Assembly: GCF_002105465.1 (NCBI RefSeq)
Contig: NZ_NCSQ01000084.1
Location: 45,524 to 109,523, forward strand
Direction: 5' to 3'
Source: Aquidulcibacter paucihalophilus
Lineage (GTDB): Bacteria > Pseudomonadota > Alphaproteobacteria > Caulobacterales > Aquidulcibacteraceae
DNA length: 64,000 nt
Shown here: positions 46,601 through 53,945 of the stretch, one piece after another
Position numbering within the stretch: the stretch's first letter is position 1
Layout: the number at the start of each line of letters is the position of its first letter
Made by a program: the position numbers and the translations under genes
Notes under the pieces: generated by a model
Databases searched by the model: none
Told to the model about the DNA's origin: nothing
What the model saw: only the letters and a program-made list of their open reading frames with translations

Positions 46601-46852
46601 GAGGTTGCGCTTGATCGACTGCGCATTTTGCAACGAACGGCGGAAGCCGGTCACAACGATCACTTCGGCAGGTGCCTCAGCTTCTTGGGTGGCAGGGGGT
46701 GCGGCGTCTGCTGGCTTAGCCGGTTGTGGTGCCGTCTGCGCAAAAGCAGGCTGAGAAACCAGCGCCAAAAGGGCGAGACTGGATGCGGTGGTCAAAGCGG
46801 TGAAACGCCGTGACCGAGACGTGGCGGTGCCTGCGTTGAGTTGATAGGCCAA
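43604..46852 (-). CDS. TonB-dependent receptor (Caulobacter/Xanthomonas type)
   Basis: The outer-membrane active transporter of 1,082 residues has a signal peptide (ALTTASSLALLALVSQPAFA), a TonB box-like EVIVVTG, the plug domain (LQNAQSIKRNLDTFVDVVTA, DRSVAEALQRIPGINI) and a 22-strand barrel ending in ARVEF with a terminal Phe. The frame opens at a GTG (46933), and an ATG exists at 46897. The TTG at 46852 is preferred because GGGGAGG lies five bases upstream and it leaves the operator sites outside the gene. In this locus it probably takes up beta-1,3-glucan oligosaccharides. Confidence 0.93.
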   Translation of the reverse strand: MAYQLNAGTATSRSRRFTALTTASSLALLALVSQPAFAQTAPQPAKPADAAPPATQEAEAPAEVIVVTGFRRSLQNAQSIKRNLDTFVDVVTAEDIGALPDRSVAEALQRIPGINISRFEQRNDPDRFSVEGSGVIIRGLPYVRSELNGRDIFSANGGRELSFNDVSPELLGRVEVFKNATADMIDGGISGTVNLVTRKPLDKKGPRFAGTIESNYGDMAKKWSPGFSFLGSNTYETEVGTFGVQLAYAQSQLVTKTDASQITDPCYRDASLTSACIRVRAVGSGGFSGGQAFNASNFPPTNAVFVPKGAGVRTTDLTRDRDAISIVGQWESNDKRWLATLEYLKATTEATLEEFSALALVNDDALFPVVAPGTTATFAGNQFAKGTLTQLQPFTGGRGIPTELLRFQREDQASTEDVSFTLKFNPTDRMRFNFEAQHIASDRTENGFISAMQTYSDVYIDNTGDTPIVQFLQPGSANSPASYFTDPSKTFYWFLLDNQVYNEGEMTSVRLDGEYDLKEDGFFKGVRFGARWSDRSRITRNANFSNWGNLGAPWTGRGGNWNCGDFQAFGCGGAYAKDFPGSSAIRNPFGDNFQRGNVPVPLGDGSAFFFGGDNTVRDYLSGEIRKQANAITAYTLTPNAWFPISARNNNVAGGPWTPGEISDVEELTSAAFARVDFGKEFSSDFKITGNIGLRYVQTTVQSAGNIQLPTGEFFDNVNIVNGVNIGGNGDGIVSVAELQRACNAVQAGQVAPGYCGLSPTRLAAFGSFFTGEKLDDSADIKFDHVLPSFNAKADFGNGMLVRFAASKGISRPDLNAFATGGGISDNTASLKAGGTLATGPLFQIGTGNRLLRPIESWNYDLSYEWYFAKVGYVSVSAFMKDIQGIVNGGASVRRFTSPKGVNGDILVNGPVNSDGGTLKGVELSYQQTYDFLPGLLSGLGAQFTYTYVDAGDFSNSNLGAEQSPFAGSTPLAGVSEHTINAVGFYEKGPIAMRLAYNWRSEFLQTPRDVIFPFSPIYGEGTGQLDGSIFYTWSPRVKFGIQGVNLLDEVTQTSQVIDFKGTRVTRSAFRNDRRFTVMARVEF

Positions 46853-46920
46853 ATTTTCCTCCCCTGACTCCCTTCTTTTTTGAAGGAAGCTAATCATATT
46901 GTGCGAGCCATAACCGGAAT

Positions 46921-46956
46921 TGAGAGCGTTCACAAGAAAAAATGAACGTTCACATT
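46921..46956. promoter_or_regulatory. Tandem LacI-type operators between receptor and flavoprotein genes
   Basis: The core TGAACGTTCA is a perfect palindrome at 46943-46952 within ATGAACGTTCACATTT. A second copy of the right half, GAGCGTTCACA, lies at 46924-46934, with the CpG centres 20 bases (two helical turns) apart. The same word recurs at 52525-52540. The CG-centred palindrome is typical of LacI-family operators. Confidence 0.6.
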
Positions 46957-47017
46957 TGCGTCATCCGTGCTAGATGGCAAGAAAATACAGTTAAGATGAC
47001 TCAGGGGGTGACGAGAC

Positions 47018-48523
47018 ATGGCAATTGAGACAATCGTAATCGTAGGTGGTGGCACGGCGGGCTGGATGGCAGCCGCCGCTTTGTCGCGCTTGCGTGCGGG
47101 TAAGCCAGTCAATGTCATCGTCATCGAATCAGAACAAATCGGCACAGTTGGCGTCGGCGAAGCCACCATTCCGCCCTTCCTCGACTTCAATCGCCTGCTG
47201 GAAATTGACGAGCGCGAGATGTTGTCTGCCGTCCAAGGCAGCTTCAAGCTCGGCATTCAATTCGTCAATTGGGGTAAGATAGGCGATAGCTACATCCACC
47301 CGTTTGGCAATTATGGCTATCAAGTCGACGGTGTGTCCTTCCACCATATTTGGCACAAGTTTAAAGAGGCAGGCGACAAAAGGCCGATCCAGATCTTCAA
47401 TATAGAGACCATGGCAGCCCATCATGGCCGCTTTGCCCGTACCGAGGATTATCAGCGCGACGATCTGCCCCCGATCAATTATGCCCATCACCTCGACGCC
47501 GGCCGCTATGCCAAATATTTGCGGGCTTATGCCGAAAAGCGCGGCGCGATCCGGATTGAAGGCAAGGTCAATGATGTCGCGTTGGATGGCGAAACGGGCT
47601 TTGTCACCTCTGTCACGATGGATAATGGCGTTGTCATTGATGGCGATTTGTTCGTCGATTGCTCAGGCTTTAGAGGTCTGTTGATCGAGCAGGCGCTCAA
47701 AACAGGCTATGAAGATTGGTCAAATTTCCTGCCCTGCAATCGCGCTGTGGCCCTGCCCTGTAAGCGCGACGATGGCAGCCCACCCCCACCTTATACACGC
47801 GCCACCGCCCATCGCGCGGGCTGGCAATGGCAAGTACCTCTCCAGCACAGGAATGGGAATGGCCATGTCTATTGCAGCGATTTTATGAGTGATGATGAGG
47901 CGCTCGACATTCTGGTCCATAATATCGCAGGCAAACCGCAAGCGGAGCCTAATTTCCTGCGCTTTGTCACCGGGCGAAGGAAGAAGTTTTGGAACAAAAA
48001 TGTCGTAGCCTTGGGTCTTGCTGCGGGTTTTATGGAGCCCTTGGAATCAACTTCCATCCATCTGATCAATACCGGGATCAATAAGCTGATTGCCCTTCTT
48101 TCGCTCGATGGCATTACCCAAGCGCAAGAAGATGCGTTTAACCGCCTGACCGGTAAGGAATATGCCCGCATCCGCGACTTCTTGATCCTGCATTATAATG
48201 CCACCAGCCGCGACGACAGCCCGTTCTGGAATTATTGCCGCAACATGGTCGTGCCTGAAAGCCTGACCGAAAAAACCGACCTCTTCCGCCTCAATGGTCA
48301 AATTTTCCGCGAGGATGACGAGCTTTTCACCGAAACCAGCTGGGCGGCTGTGATGATGGGCCAGGGCATCACGATGCAGGGTCATAATGCGATGGCCGAC
48401 GCGCTTTTGAGCCCCAAGACCAGCGATGAATTACGCGGGATCGAACAATCCATCCAATTCGTAGTCCAGCATATGCCCAGCCATAAGGACTATCTGCAAC
48501 GCTATTGCCCGGCCCCGATGTAG
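47018..48523 (+). CDS. Tryptophan-halogenase-family flavoprotein
   Basis: This 501-residue protein has the flavin-dependent halogenase fold. The FAD motif GGGTAGWMAAA is at 10-20, GVGEATIPP follows, and the catalytic lysine counterpart K77 is in GSFKLGIQF. The WxWxIP-like motif is W269-Q-W271-Q-V-P274. Members encoded next to TonB receptors in Caulobacterales and Sphingomonadales sugar loci are common, but their substrate is not known and they need not halogenate tryptophan. GGGGGTGA precedes the ATG. It diverges from the receptor gene with the operators between them. Confidence 0.9.
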   Translation: MAIETIVIVGGGTAGWMAAAALSRLRAGKPVNVIVIESEQIGTVGVGEATIPPFLDFNRLLEIDEREMLSAVQGSFKLGIQFVNWGKIGDSYIHPFGNYGYQVDGVSFHHIWHKFKEAGDKRPIQIFNIETMAAHHGRFARTEDYQRDDLPPINYAHHLDAGRYAKYLRAYAEKRGAIRIEGKVNDVALDGETGFVTSVTMDNGVVIDGDLFVDCSGFRGLLIEQALKTGYEDWSNFLPCNRAVALPCKRDDGSPPPPYTRATAHRAGWQWQVPLQHRNGNGHVYCSDFMSDDEALDILVHNIAGKPQAEPNFLRFVTGRRKKFWNKNVVALGLAAGFMEPLESTSIHLINTGINKLIALLSLDGITQAQEDAFNRLTGKEYARIRDFLILHYNATSRDDSPFWNYCRNMVVPESLTEKTDLFRLNGQIFREDDELFTETSWAAVMMGQGITMQGHNAMADALLSPKTSDELRGIEQSIQFVVQHMPSHKDYLQRYCPAPM

Positions 48524-48648
48524 GGGGCTCCGTCTGGGACACCTCGGCGCACGGGCGCTCCCCTCTCCCAGAGGGAGAGGAGAAGAGCAAGCTTTTGACG
48601 TCCCGGCTCGTTGCTTTGCTTCGGCGGGGGTGACATCCCCCTACGGCA
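48524..48648. terminator. Bidirectional hairpins between convergent genes
   Basis: Two hairpins lie between the flavoprotein and GH3 stops: CCTCTCCC-AGA-GGGAGAGG (48562-48580) and GGGGG-TGACAT-CCCCC (48626-48641). The second is part of a dispersed repeat also seen in the 63.2-63.9 kb array (CTTCGGCGGGG, GATGACATC). They probably end transcription from both sides. Confidence 0.5.
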
Positions 48649-51120
48649 TCAGAACCTGCAAGCCGTTTCGCCGCCATCATCAACCAGCGTGACCGCAGAG
48701 ATCGACATTTCAAAGCTGCCGCTCGATTGGATCGAGACAGGCATGCCGACAGGGCTGCCCTTTTTAAAGCAGGACAGTGGCAGAATTGCACGCATCCAGC
48801 CTTTTTGTTCGGCATGGGCCAAGGACGTGGTGATATCGATCTCATCGCGGCAATTGGGTCCGCAACCGATCGACAAAGTCACAGGGCCATTTGGGCGCGT
48901 GCCGACTTGATAGTCGATCCGGATCGCGCGACCTGCGGCCAAGGCGGCAGGGTTCAGCGCGGCAGAGGCTTCAAAGCCGAATGAGCCACCTGCTTTCCAG
49001 CGGATGGTGCGGGCATCTTCCTGCGCATTGCGGTCCAAGGCGACCACTTCGACCGAGCCGTCAGCGCTTTTGCCCTTCGCGCCAGCCAAAGTCAGACGTT
49101 GGCCCTTGCCATCGGCAGCCACCAACGTGAAGGGGGCAATGCTTTGCCCTCTGGCGAAGATCGCGACGTCATTTTCTGCATTTGGTTGGCTCAAGGCGCA
49201 GCCCTGATCTAGCTGGCTCCAAGTAGCTGTCGCACCATAGGTCAAGCCAAAGCCATAGGAGAACAACGGCTCATAATGGGTGTCACCAAGATTAAGGGCA
49301 TAGGAATCACAGGCTTTTGGCCATGAGAAGGACAATTTACCCTTGAAGTCGTTTTGGACTTTGCCATCCTTGGTCTTTAACAAAACATCGGCAACCCCAC
49401 CGCCTTCGCTGCCGGGCAACCAAGCAGCGACAAAAGCATTGGCGGCGTTGAGTTCCTTATTCACCCACAAAGGACGGCCAGTCAGGAAAACGGCCACAAC
49501 GGGGATTTGTTCGGCTTGAAACTTCTTCAGCAAAGCCAATGGCTTGGCATCGCCATAGGTTAGGTTTTTGATGTCGCCCATGAATTCAGCATAGGGCTTT
49601 TCCCCAAATACCACGATGGCGACGTCGGGTTTCTGGCGATAGCTGCCATCGACCGAGAGAATGGCTTTACCGCCAGCAGCCTCGGCCTGTTTGGCAATGC
49701 CGGCAAAGATGGATTCAGCACCGGGGAAGTCGGCATTGGTCAAGTCACCACCGCCTTGCCAGGAGATGGTCCAGCCACCAGATTGCTTGGCGATATTGTC
49801 TGCCCCCTCGCCTGCTACCAGAATGGTCTTGCCGGGATTGATCGGCAAAACGCCGTCATTTTTCAACAAGACGAGCGATTCTTGCACGGCTTTACGGGCA
49901 ACCGCCCGATGCTCTGGCGCGCCCAACAACTCAAACTTACCGCCCAATTTGCGGGCCGAGGGCGCAGGCAGATCGAACAGGCCATAACGCATTTTGACGC
50001 GCAAGATTCGGCGAACGGCATCATCCAAGCGCGTTTGCGAGATTTTGCCACTCTCCACCGCGGCCTTCGTATTGGTCAAAAGTGCCTTCCAGTCCTCGGG
50101 CACCATGAAGATATCCAGGCCGGCATTGATCGAGTCTGGGCAGTCTTTATTGGTACAGCCCGGGATACGCCCATGGCCGTTCCAGTCCCCCACGACCAGC
50201 CCGTCAAAACCCATTTCGACCTTCAATAACTCAGTCAAATAGGATTTGCTGCCATGCATCTTCTGGCCATTGATGCTGCTGAAGGAAGCCATCACCGTCT
50301 GCGCGCCGGATTTTAATGCCGCGCGGTAAGGATAGGCGTGGAGTTCAACCAATTCAGCCTCATTGCCGACGGTATCGCCCGTATCAATGCCCGCCGTGCC
50401 GCCATCACCGAAGAAGTGCTTGGCCGTAGCAATCACATGTTCTTGGCTTAGGAAGTCCGGACCCATGCCTTGCAGGCCTTCCACCATGGCCGCGCCCAGT
50501 TCCGATACAAGGCCCTTATCCTCGCCATAGCCTTCATAGGTGCGGCCCCAACGGTCGTCGCGCACCACAGCCAAAGTTGGCGCAAAGGTCCAGTCAATGC
50601 CGGTGACCTTGATTTCAGCCGCCGTGATGCGGCCAATCTCCCGGATCAGGGCAGGATCGCGCGTCGCACCCAAACCAATATTGTGCGGGAAAATCGTCGC
50701 GCCAACAACATTATTATGGCCGTGTACGGCATCGGTTGCCCACAAAACAGGAATGACGGGGCTGCCATCGGCATGGGGTGTGCGCGAGGCTTCCCAGAAA
50801 GCATCCGCCAGTTTCAACCACTCTTCCGGCTTCGAGCGCTCATTGCCGTACGGGCCGGAATTGCCACCATTCAGGATCGTCCCAAAACGATATCTGGCGA
50901 CATCCTCAGGTGTAATGGTCGAAATATCGGGCATGATGAGTTGAGCGACTTTCTGCTCGACACTCATGTTGCTCATGATCTCGGTGATCCGGGTTTCGAC
51001 TTTGTCTTCCTGCTGGAAACCAGACGCACATCCAGAAAGCCCGAGGGCGAGGGCGAGGATGGGGGCCGCATAGGCGCGGAACGATTTTTGGACAAAGGGC
51101 TTCATCTGGGCAAGCATCAT
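48649..51120 (-). CDS. GH3 beta-glucosidase/exo-glucanase lipoprotein
   Basis: The 823-residue enzyme has a lipoprotein signal (lipobox LSGC, Cys31) and a GH3 TIM barrel with K234-H235 and the nucleophile D312 in GLVVGDWNGHGR. The GH3 C-terminal alpha/beta sandwich (about 400-620) and a further beta-sandwich-like region (650-823, with two Cys pairs) follow, as in ExoP-type exo-1,3/1,4-beta-glucanases. It would release glucose from glucan oligosaccharides in the periplasm. It lies 15 bases downstream of the transporter gene. Confidence 0.93.
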   Translation of the reverse strand: MMLAQMKPFVQKSFRAYAAPILALALGLSGCASGFQQEDKVETRITEIMSNMSVEQKVAQLIMPDISTITPEDVARYRFGTILNGGNSGPYGNERSKPEEWLKLADAFWEASRTPHADGSPVIPVLWATDAVHGHNNVVGATIFPHNIGLGATRDPALIREIGRITAAEIKVTGIDWTFAPTLAVVRDDRWGRTYEGYGEDKGLVSELGAAMVEGLQGMGPDFLSQEHVIATAKHFFGDGGTAGIDTGDTVGNEAELVELHAYPYRAALKSGAQTVMASFSSINGQKMHGSKSYLTELLKVEMGFDGLVVGDWNGHGRIPGCTNKDCPDSINAGLDIFMVPEDWKALLTNTKAAVESGKISQTRLDDAVRRILRVKMRYGLFDLPAPSARKLGGKFELLGAPEHRAVARKAVQESLVLLKNDGVLPINPGKTILVAGEGADNIAKQSGGWTISWQGGGDLTNADFPGAESIFAGIAKQAEAAGGKAILSVDGSYRQKPDVAIVVFGEKPYAEFMGDIKNLTYGDAKPLALLKKFQAEQIPVVAVFLTGRPLWVNKELNAANAFVAAWLPGSEGGGVADVLLKTKDGKVQNDFKGKLSFSWPKACDSYALNLGDTHYEPLFSYGFGLTYGATATWSQLDQGCALSQPNAENDVAIFARGQSIAPFTLVAADGKGQRLTLAGAKGKSADGSVEVVALDRNAQEDARTIRWKAGGSFGFEASAALNPAALAAGRAIRIDYQVGTRPNGPVTLSIGCGPNCRDEIDITTSLAHAEQKGWMRAILPLSCFKKGSPVGMPVSIQSSGSFEMSISAVTLVDDGGETACRF

Positions 51121-51135
51121 CGATTTCGCCTTCGC

Positions 51136-52428
51136 TTACTGTGCTGCTGCAGTGTTTTGACGGTGGACGAACAGGCCGAAGAAGACGAGCCAAGCATAGC
51201 CCAAGATCGGCACGATCAAAGCCACCGACAGGCCGACATGATCTGCGGTAAAGCCTGTCACCAATGGCAGAATGGCCCCGCCCACAATGCCCATGCACAA
51301 GAGCGCTGCGGCCTTTGGCGTGTCCTCATCATTCAGACCAATGACGGTCTGTGAGAAGATGGTTGGGAACATGATGGAGTTGAACAAGCCAATCGACAGG
51401 ATGGCGATGGCGGCAATCTGGCCCGTCAGCACCATGGCCGAAGCCGCCAAAGCAATCGCAATCACAGCAAACACCGCCAAAACTTTGCCGGCGGGGAAGC
51501 GGCTTAAAATATAAGAGCCGGCAAAGCGACCTATCATCGCCCCGCCCCAATAAAGCGCGACCAACTTACCTGCTTCTGCCTCGCTTGTGCCCAACACGCT
51601 GGCCTGGCTCAAATAATTGACCAAGACCGAACCAATGGCCACTTCGGCACCAACATAGGTGAAGATGGCAATGACGCCGAACAAGATTTTCTTATGGGCC
51701 AGCAAATGAAATCCAAGGCCCGAGGTGGCTTCGGTCTTGGTCAACGGGGGCAACAGATCGCGCTTCAAATAAAAGACAATCAGGATCAGCACCAAAACCG
51801 TCGCAATGCCCAGATAGGGGGTCTGAAGGGCTGCCGCTTCGGCCTCACGCAAAGCTGCCAAGGCATCAGGCGTGAGGGTCGAGATGTCCTTTGGAATTTC
51901 AGGCCCACCTTCCAAGATCAGCTTGGCCCCAACATAGGGGCCGATGAAGGTGCCGAAGCTGTTGAAGGCTTGCGCCAAAGTCAGGCGGGCAGAACTGGTT
52001 TCGGCAGCCCCTGCGATGGAGATCACGGCATTGGCGGCAACTTGCAGGATGGTGATCCCTGCAGCCAATACGAACAAGGCAAACAAAAAACCTGAGTAAA
52101 TGCCGATATGGGTCGCCAGCACAAACAAAATGCAACCGCCAATCATGACGGCCAGACCCGCAATAATCCCGCGCATATAGCCGACTTTGGCCACCAAATT
52201 GCCCGCTGGGATCGAAAAAACGAAATAGCCCAAAAAGAAAGCCGATTGCGTCAGCATGGCTTCGGCATAGCTGAGATTATAGAGCCCGCGGAATTTGGGG
52301 ATCAGAATATCGATCAAAACGGTCGCAAAACCCCAGATGAAGAACAAAGCAAGCGACATGAAGAACAAGGTTCGGTCGTTCACATTGCCCGCTTGCGGCT
52401 GTACATTCACTGCGCTTGGTCCGGCCAT
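51136..52428 (-). CDS. FHS-family MFS sugar transporter (glucose/galactose type)
   Basis: This 430-residue protein has twelve hydrophobic helices and the FucP/GluP-type signature near the N-terminus (FFIWGFATVLIDILIPKFR), followed by QSAFFLGYFVFSIPAG and later YVGAEVAIGSVLVNYL. Such permeases import glucose, galactose or fucose by proton symport. AGGAAA precedes the ATG at 52428. It is placed between GH16 and GH3 genes, so glucose from beta-glucan is the likely substrate. Confidence 0.92.
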   Translation of the reverse strand: MAGPSAVNVQPQAGNVNDRTLFFMSLALFFIWGFATVLIDILIPKFRGLYNLSYAEAMLTQSAFFLGYFVFSIPAGNLVAKVGYMRGIIAGLAVMIGGCILFVLATHIGIYSGFLFALFVLAAGITILQVAANAVISIAGAAETSSARLTLAQAFNSFGTFIGPYVGAKLILEGGPEIPKDISTLTPDALAALREAEAAALQTPYLGIATVLVLILIVFYLKRDLLPPLTKTEATSGLGFHLLAHKKILFGVIAIFTYVGAEVAIGSVLVNYLSQASVLGTSEAEAGKLVALYWGGAMIGRFAGSYILSRFPAGKVLAVFAVIAIALAASAMVLTGQIAAIAILSIGLFNSIMFPTIFSQTVIGLNDEDTPKAAALLCMGIVGGAILPLVTGFTADHVGLSVALIVPILGYAWLVFFGLFVHRQNTAAAQ

Positions 52429-52500
52429 TTTTGGTTTCCTATCCTCAGATTATGGGTGCTTTTCGTTTCTTATTTGGTCTCGCAAACAGGCAAACCGCCC

Positions 52501-53493
52501 TCAGTCCCCGCACATAGCGGTATCATGTGAGCGTTCACATTTATAGACCCTAACCCAATCAATTTCCATTGTCTTGGGAAAATTCTTCGGGGAAACACCG
52601 CGAAGATTGCGGCCTTCGGGCAGATTCCCCCCAATGGCGAGGTTTAAAATCAGATAGAAGGACTGATCAAAGGGGGCTGACGGTCGGCTTGGGCTTTGAA
52701 GCGTGTGCCAGGTGGCGGGGGTCTGGGTGGCATAGGGCACCCCATCAATCGACCACACCATTTTGCTGCTATCCCAGTCCAGCGTGTAGGTATGAAAGTC
52801 GTCAAGATTGCCCAAAAGGGGCGTCGTTTTCGACAAAAAAGTATTTTTTGGCCAAGCCCCGCCATAATGTAGCGTTCCCAAAATGGTGTTTTCAACCCCC
52901 TTTTGGCAGGTCGGGCAAGGTTCACCCAGATTGACTGCCTCCATAATATCAATCTCGCCAGAGGCGGCCCAAGGCCCATAAACCTCATCGGCGGGCAGCA
53001 TCCAGATCGCTGGCCACGTGCCCTGGCCTTGTGGCAAGCGGGCGCGCACCGAAATCCGGCCATAGCGCCAATCAGCCTTACCCTTTGTCGTCAGTTTCGC
53101 CGAGCTATAGGGCAATGTCACCTGCTGTTCGCGCGCTGCTTTGTGGGTGCGCTGTTCTAGCGGCAAAGCATAGCCGCGACGGCGCTCCTTGCGGGCTTGA
53201 ATGACGAGCTTGCCATCCTTGATGAAGCTGTTTTCGGGCCGGTCGGTATAGCATTGCCTTTCATGATTGCCCCCACCCCAACAATCCACGGTATGGCTCC
53301 ATTTGGTCCGGTCGATCTCTGGACCGTCAAACTCATCTGCCCAGACGAGCGACCATGTGGCAGGGGTTTCCACTTCTGTGGCCCCGCTTTGTGCCTCGGC
53401 CTGATTCCCAGCCCCGAGGGCAAAGGAAGCCCCGATGAACGCGAGCCTAATCGCCCGCAATCTCGCACATTTTCCCGCCCAAAAAAGACCCAC
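52501..53493 (-). CDS. Secreted GH16 beta-glucanase (laminarinase-like)
   Basis: The 330-residue protein has a signal peptide (AIRLAFIGASFALGAG, AEA site near 34) and one GH16 jelly-roll domain. The catalytic motif is E180-I-D182-I-M-E185 (SGEIDIMEAV), and WPAIWMLP plus YLILNLAIGGN are the usual flanking signatures of endo-1,3- or mixed-linkage glucanases. A second transferase-type Cys pair is not decisive. It heads the minus-strand genes for the permease and GH3 enzyme; a LacI-type site overlaps its 3' end. Substrate assignment to laminarin is by family and context. Confidence 0.93.
   Translation of the reverse strand: MGLFWAGKCARLRAIRLAFIGASFALGAGNQAEAQSGATEVETPATWSLVWADEFDGPEIDRTKWSHTVDCWGGGNHERQCYTDRPENSFIKDGKLVIQARKERRRGYALPLEQRTHKAAREQQVTLPYSSAKLTTKGKADWRYGRISVRARLPQGQGTWPAIWMLPADEVYGPWAASGEIDIMEAVNLGEPCPTCQKGVENTILGTLHYGGAWPKNTFLSKTTPLLGNLDDFHTYTLDWDSSKMVWSIDGVPYATQTPATWHTLQSPSRPSAPFDQSFYLILNLAIGGNLPEGRNLRGVSPKNFPKTMEIDWVRVYKCERSHDTAMCGD
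52525..52540. promoter_or_regulatory. LacI-type operator upstream of the transporter-GH3 genes
   Basis: ATGTGAGCGTTCACAT is a near-perfect CG-centred palindrome (seven of eight pairs) located about 97 bases upstream of the transporter start and inside the last codons of the GH16 gene. It shares 14 of 17 bases with the site at 46942-46958. Confidence 0.6.
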
Positions 53494-53659
53494 AACACCC
53501 TCCCCTTTTTGGGACAGTCTGCCTTGCTCACCCCCACCTGCATAGCAACAATGCCAGTCCTCGTGCCTCAGCGACCATCCTTCCCCAAATTGTCAGCGCT
53601 GTCAATTAGGGTCTAGAGGTGGTCACGGTGAGAGGATTTATAAGGCACTGAAAGAAAAG

Positions 53660-53735
53660 TGGTGCCCGGAGCCGGAATCGAACCAGCGACACGCGGATTT
53701 TCAATCCGCTGCTCTACCGACTGAGCTATCCGGGC
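53660..53735 (-). tRNA. tRNA-Phe (GAA anticodon)
   Basis: A complete 76-base tRNA with a genome-encoded CCA end folds on the minus strand. The acceptor arms GCCCGGA and TCCGGGC, a D-arm with AGCTCAGTCGGTAGAGC, an anticodon loop TTGAAAA (GAA), and the T-loop TTCGATTC are all present. It reads toward the GH16 gene, beside yacG. Confidence 0.97.
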
Positions 53736-53756
53736 AACCTGTCGGGAGGCAGGCGT

Positions 53757-53945
53757 TTAGCGGATCAGATTGTCTCTGTCCACGGGGTCCTCTGCATCGG
53801 GTATGCCATTATCCTCTTCTTGAACAGGAATTGCATACGAACCATTGAGCCAACGGCCCAAATCGAGGTCGGCACAGCGCTTGGAGCAGAAGGGGCGATA
53901 GGCGTGCTCGGTGGGCTTGCCACATTCGGGGCAGGTACGACTCAT
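53757..53945 (-). CDS. yacG: DNA gyrase inhibitor YacG (zinc protein)
   Basis: The 62-residue protein has the four zinc-binding cysteines of YacG (C5, C8, C20, C24: CPECGKPT and FCSKRCADLDLGRW) and an acidic C-terminal tail. In E. coli YacG binds GyrB. Its start overlaps the ribonuclease E/G stop by four bases, an arrangement widely conserved in alphaproteobacteria. Confidence 0.93.
   Translation of the reverse strand: MSRTCPECGKPTEHAYRPFCSKRCADLDLGRWLNGSYAIPVQEEDNGIPDAEDPVDRDNLIR

Noticed and set aside
45356..46813. Plus-strand frames of 228 and 247 residues antisense to the TonB receptor
   Set aside because: They are antisense to a well-supported receptor, have no ribosome site and show no family pattern.
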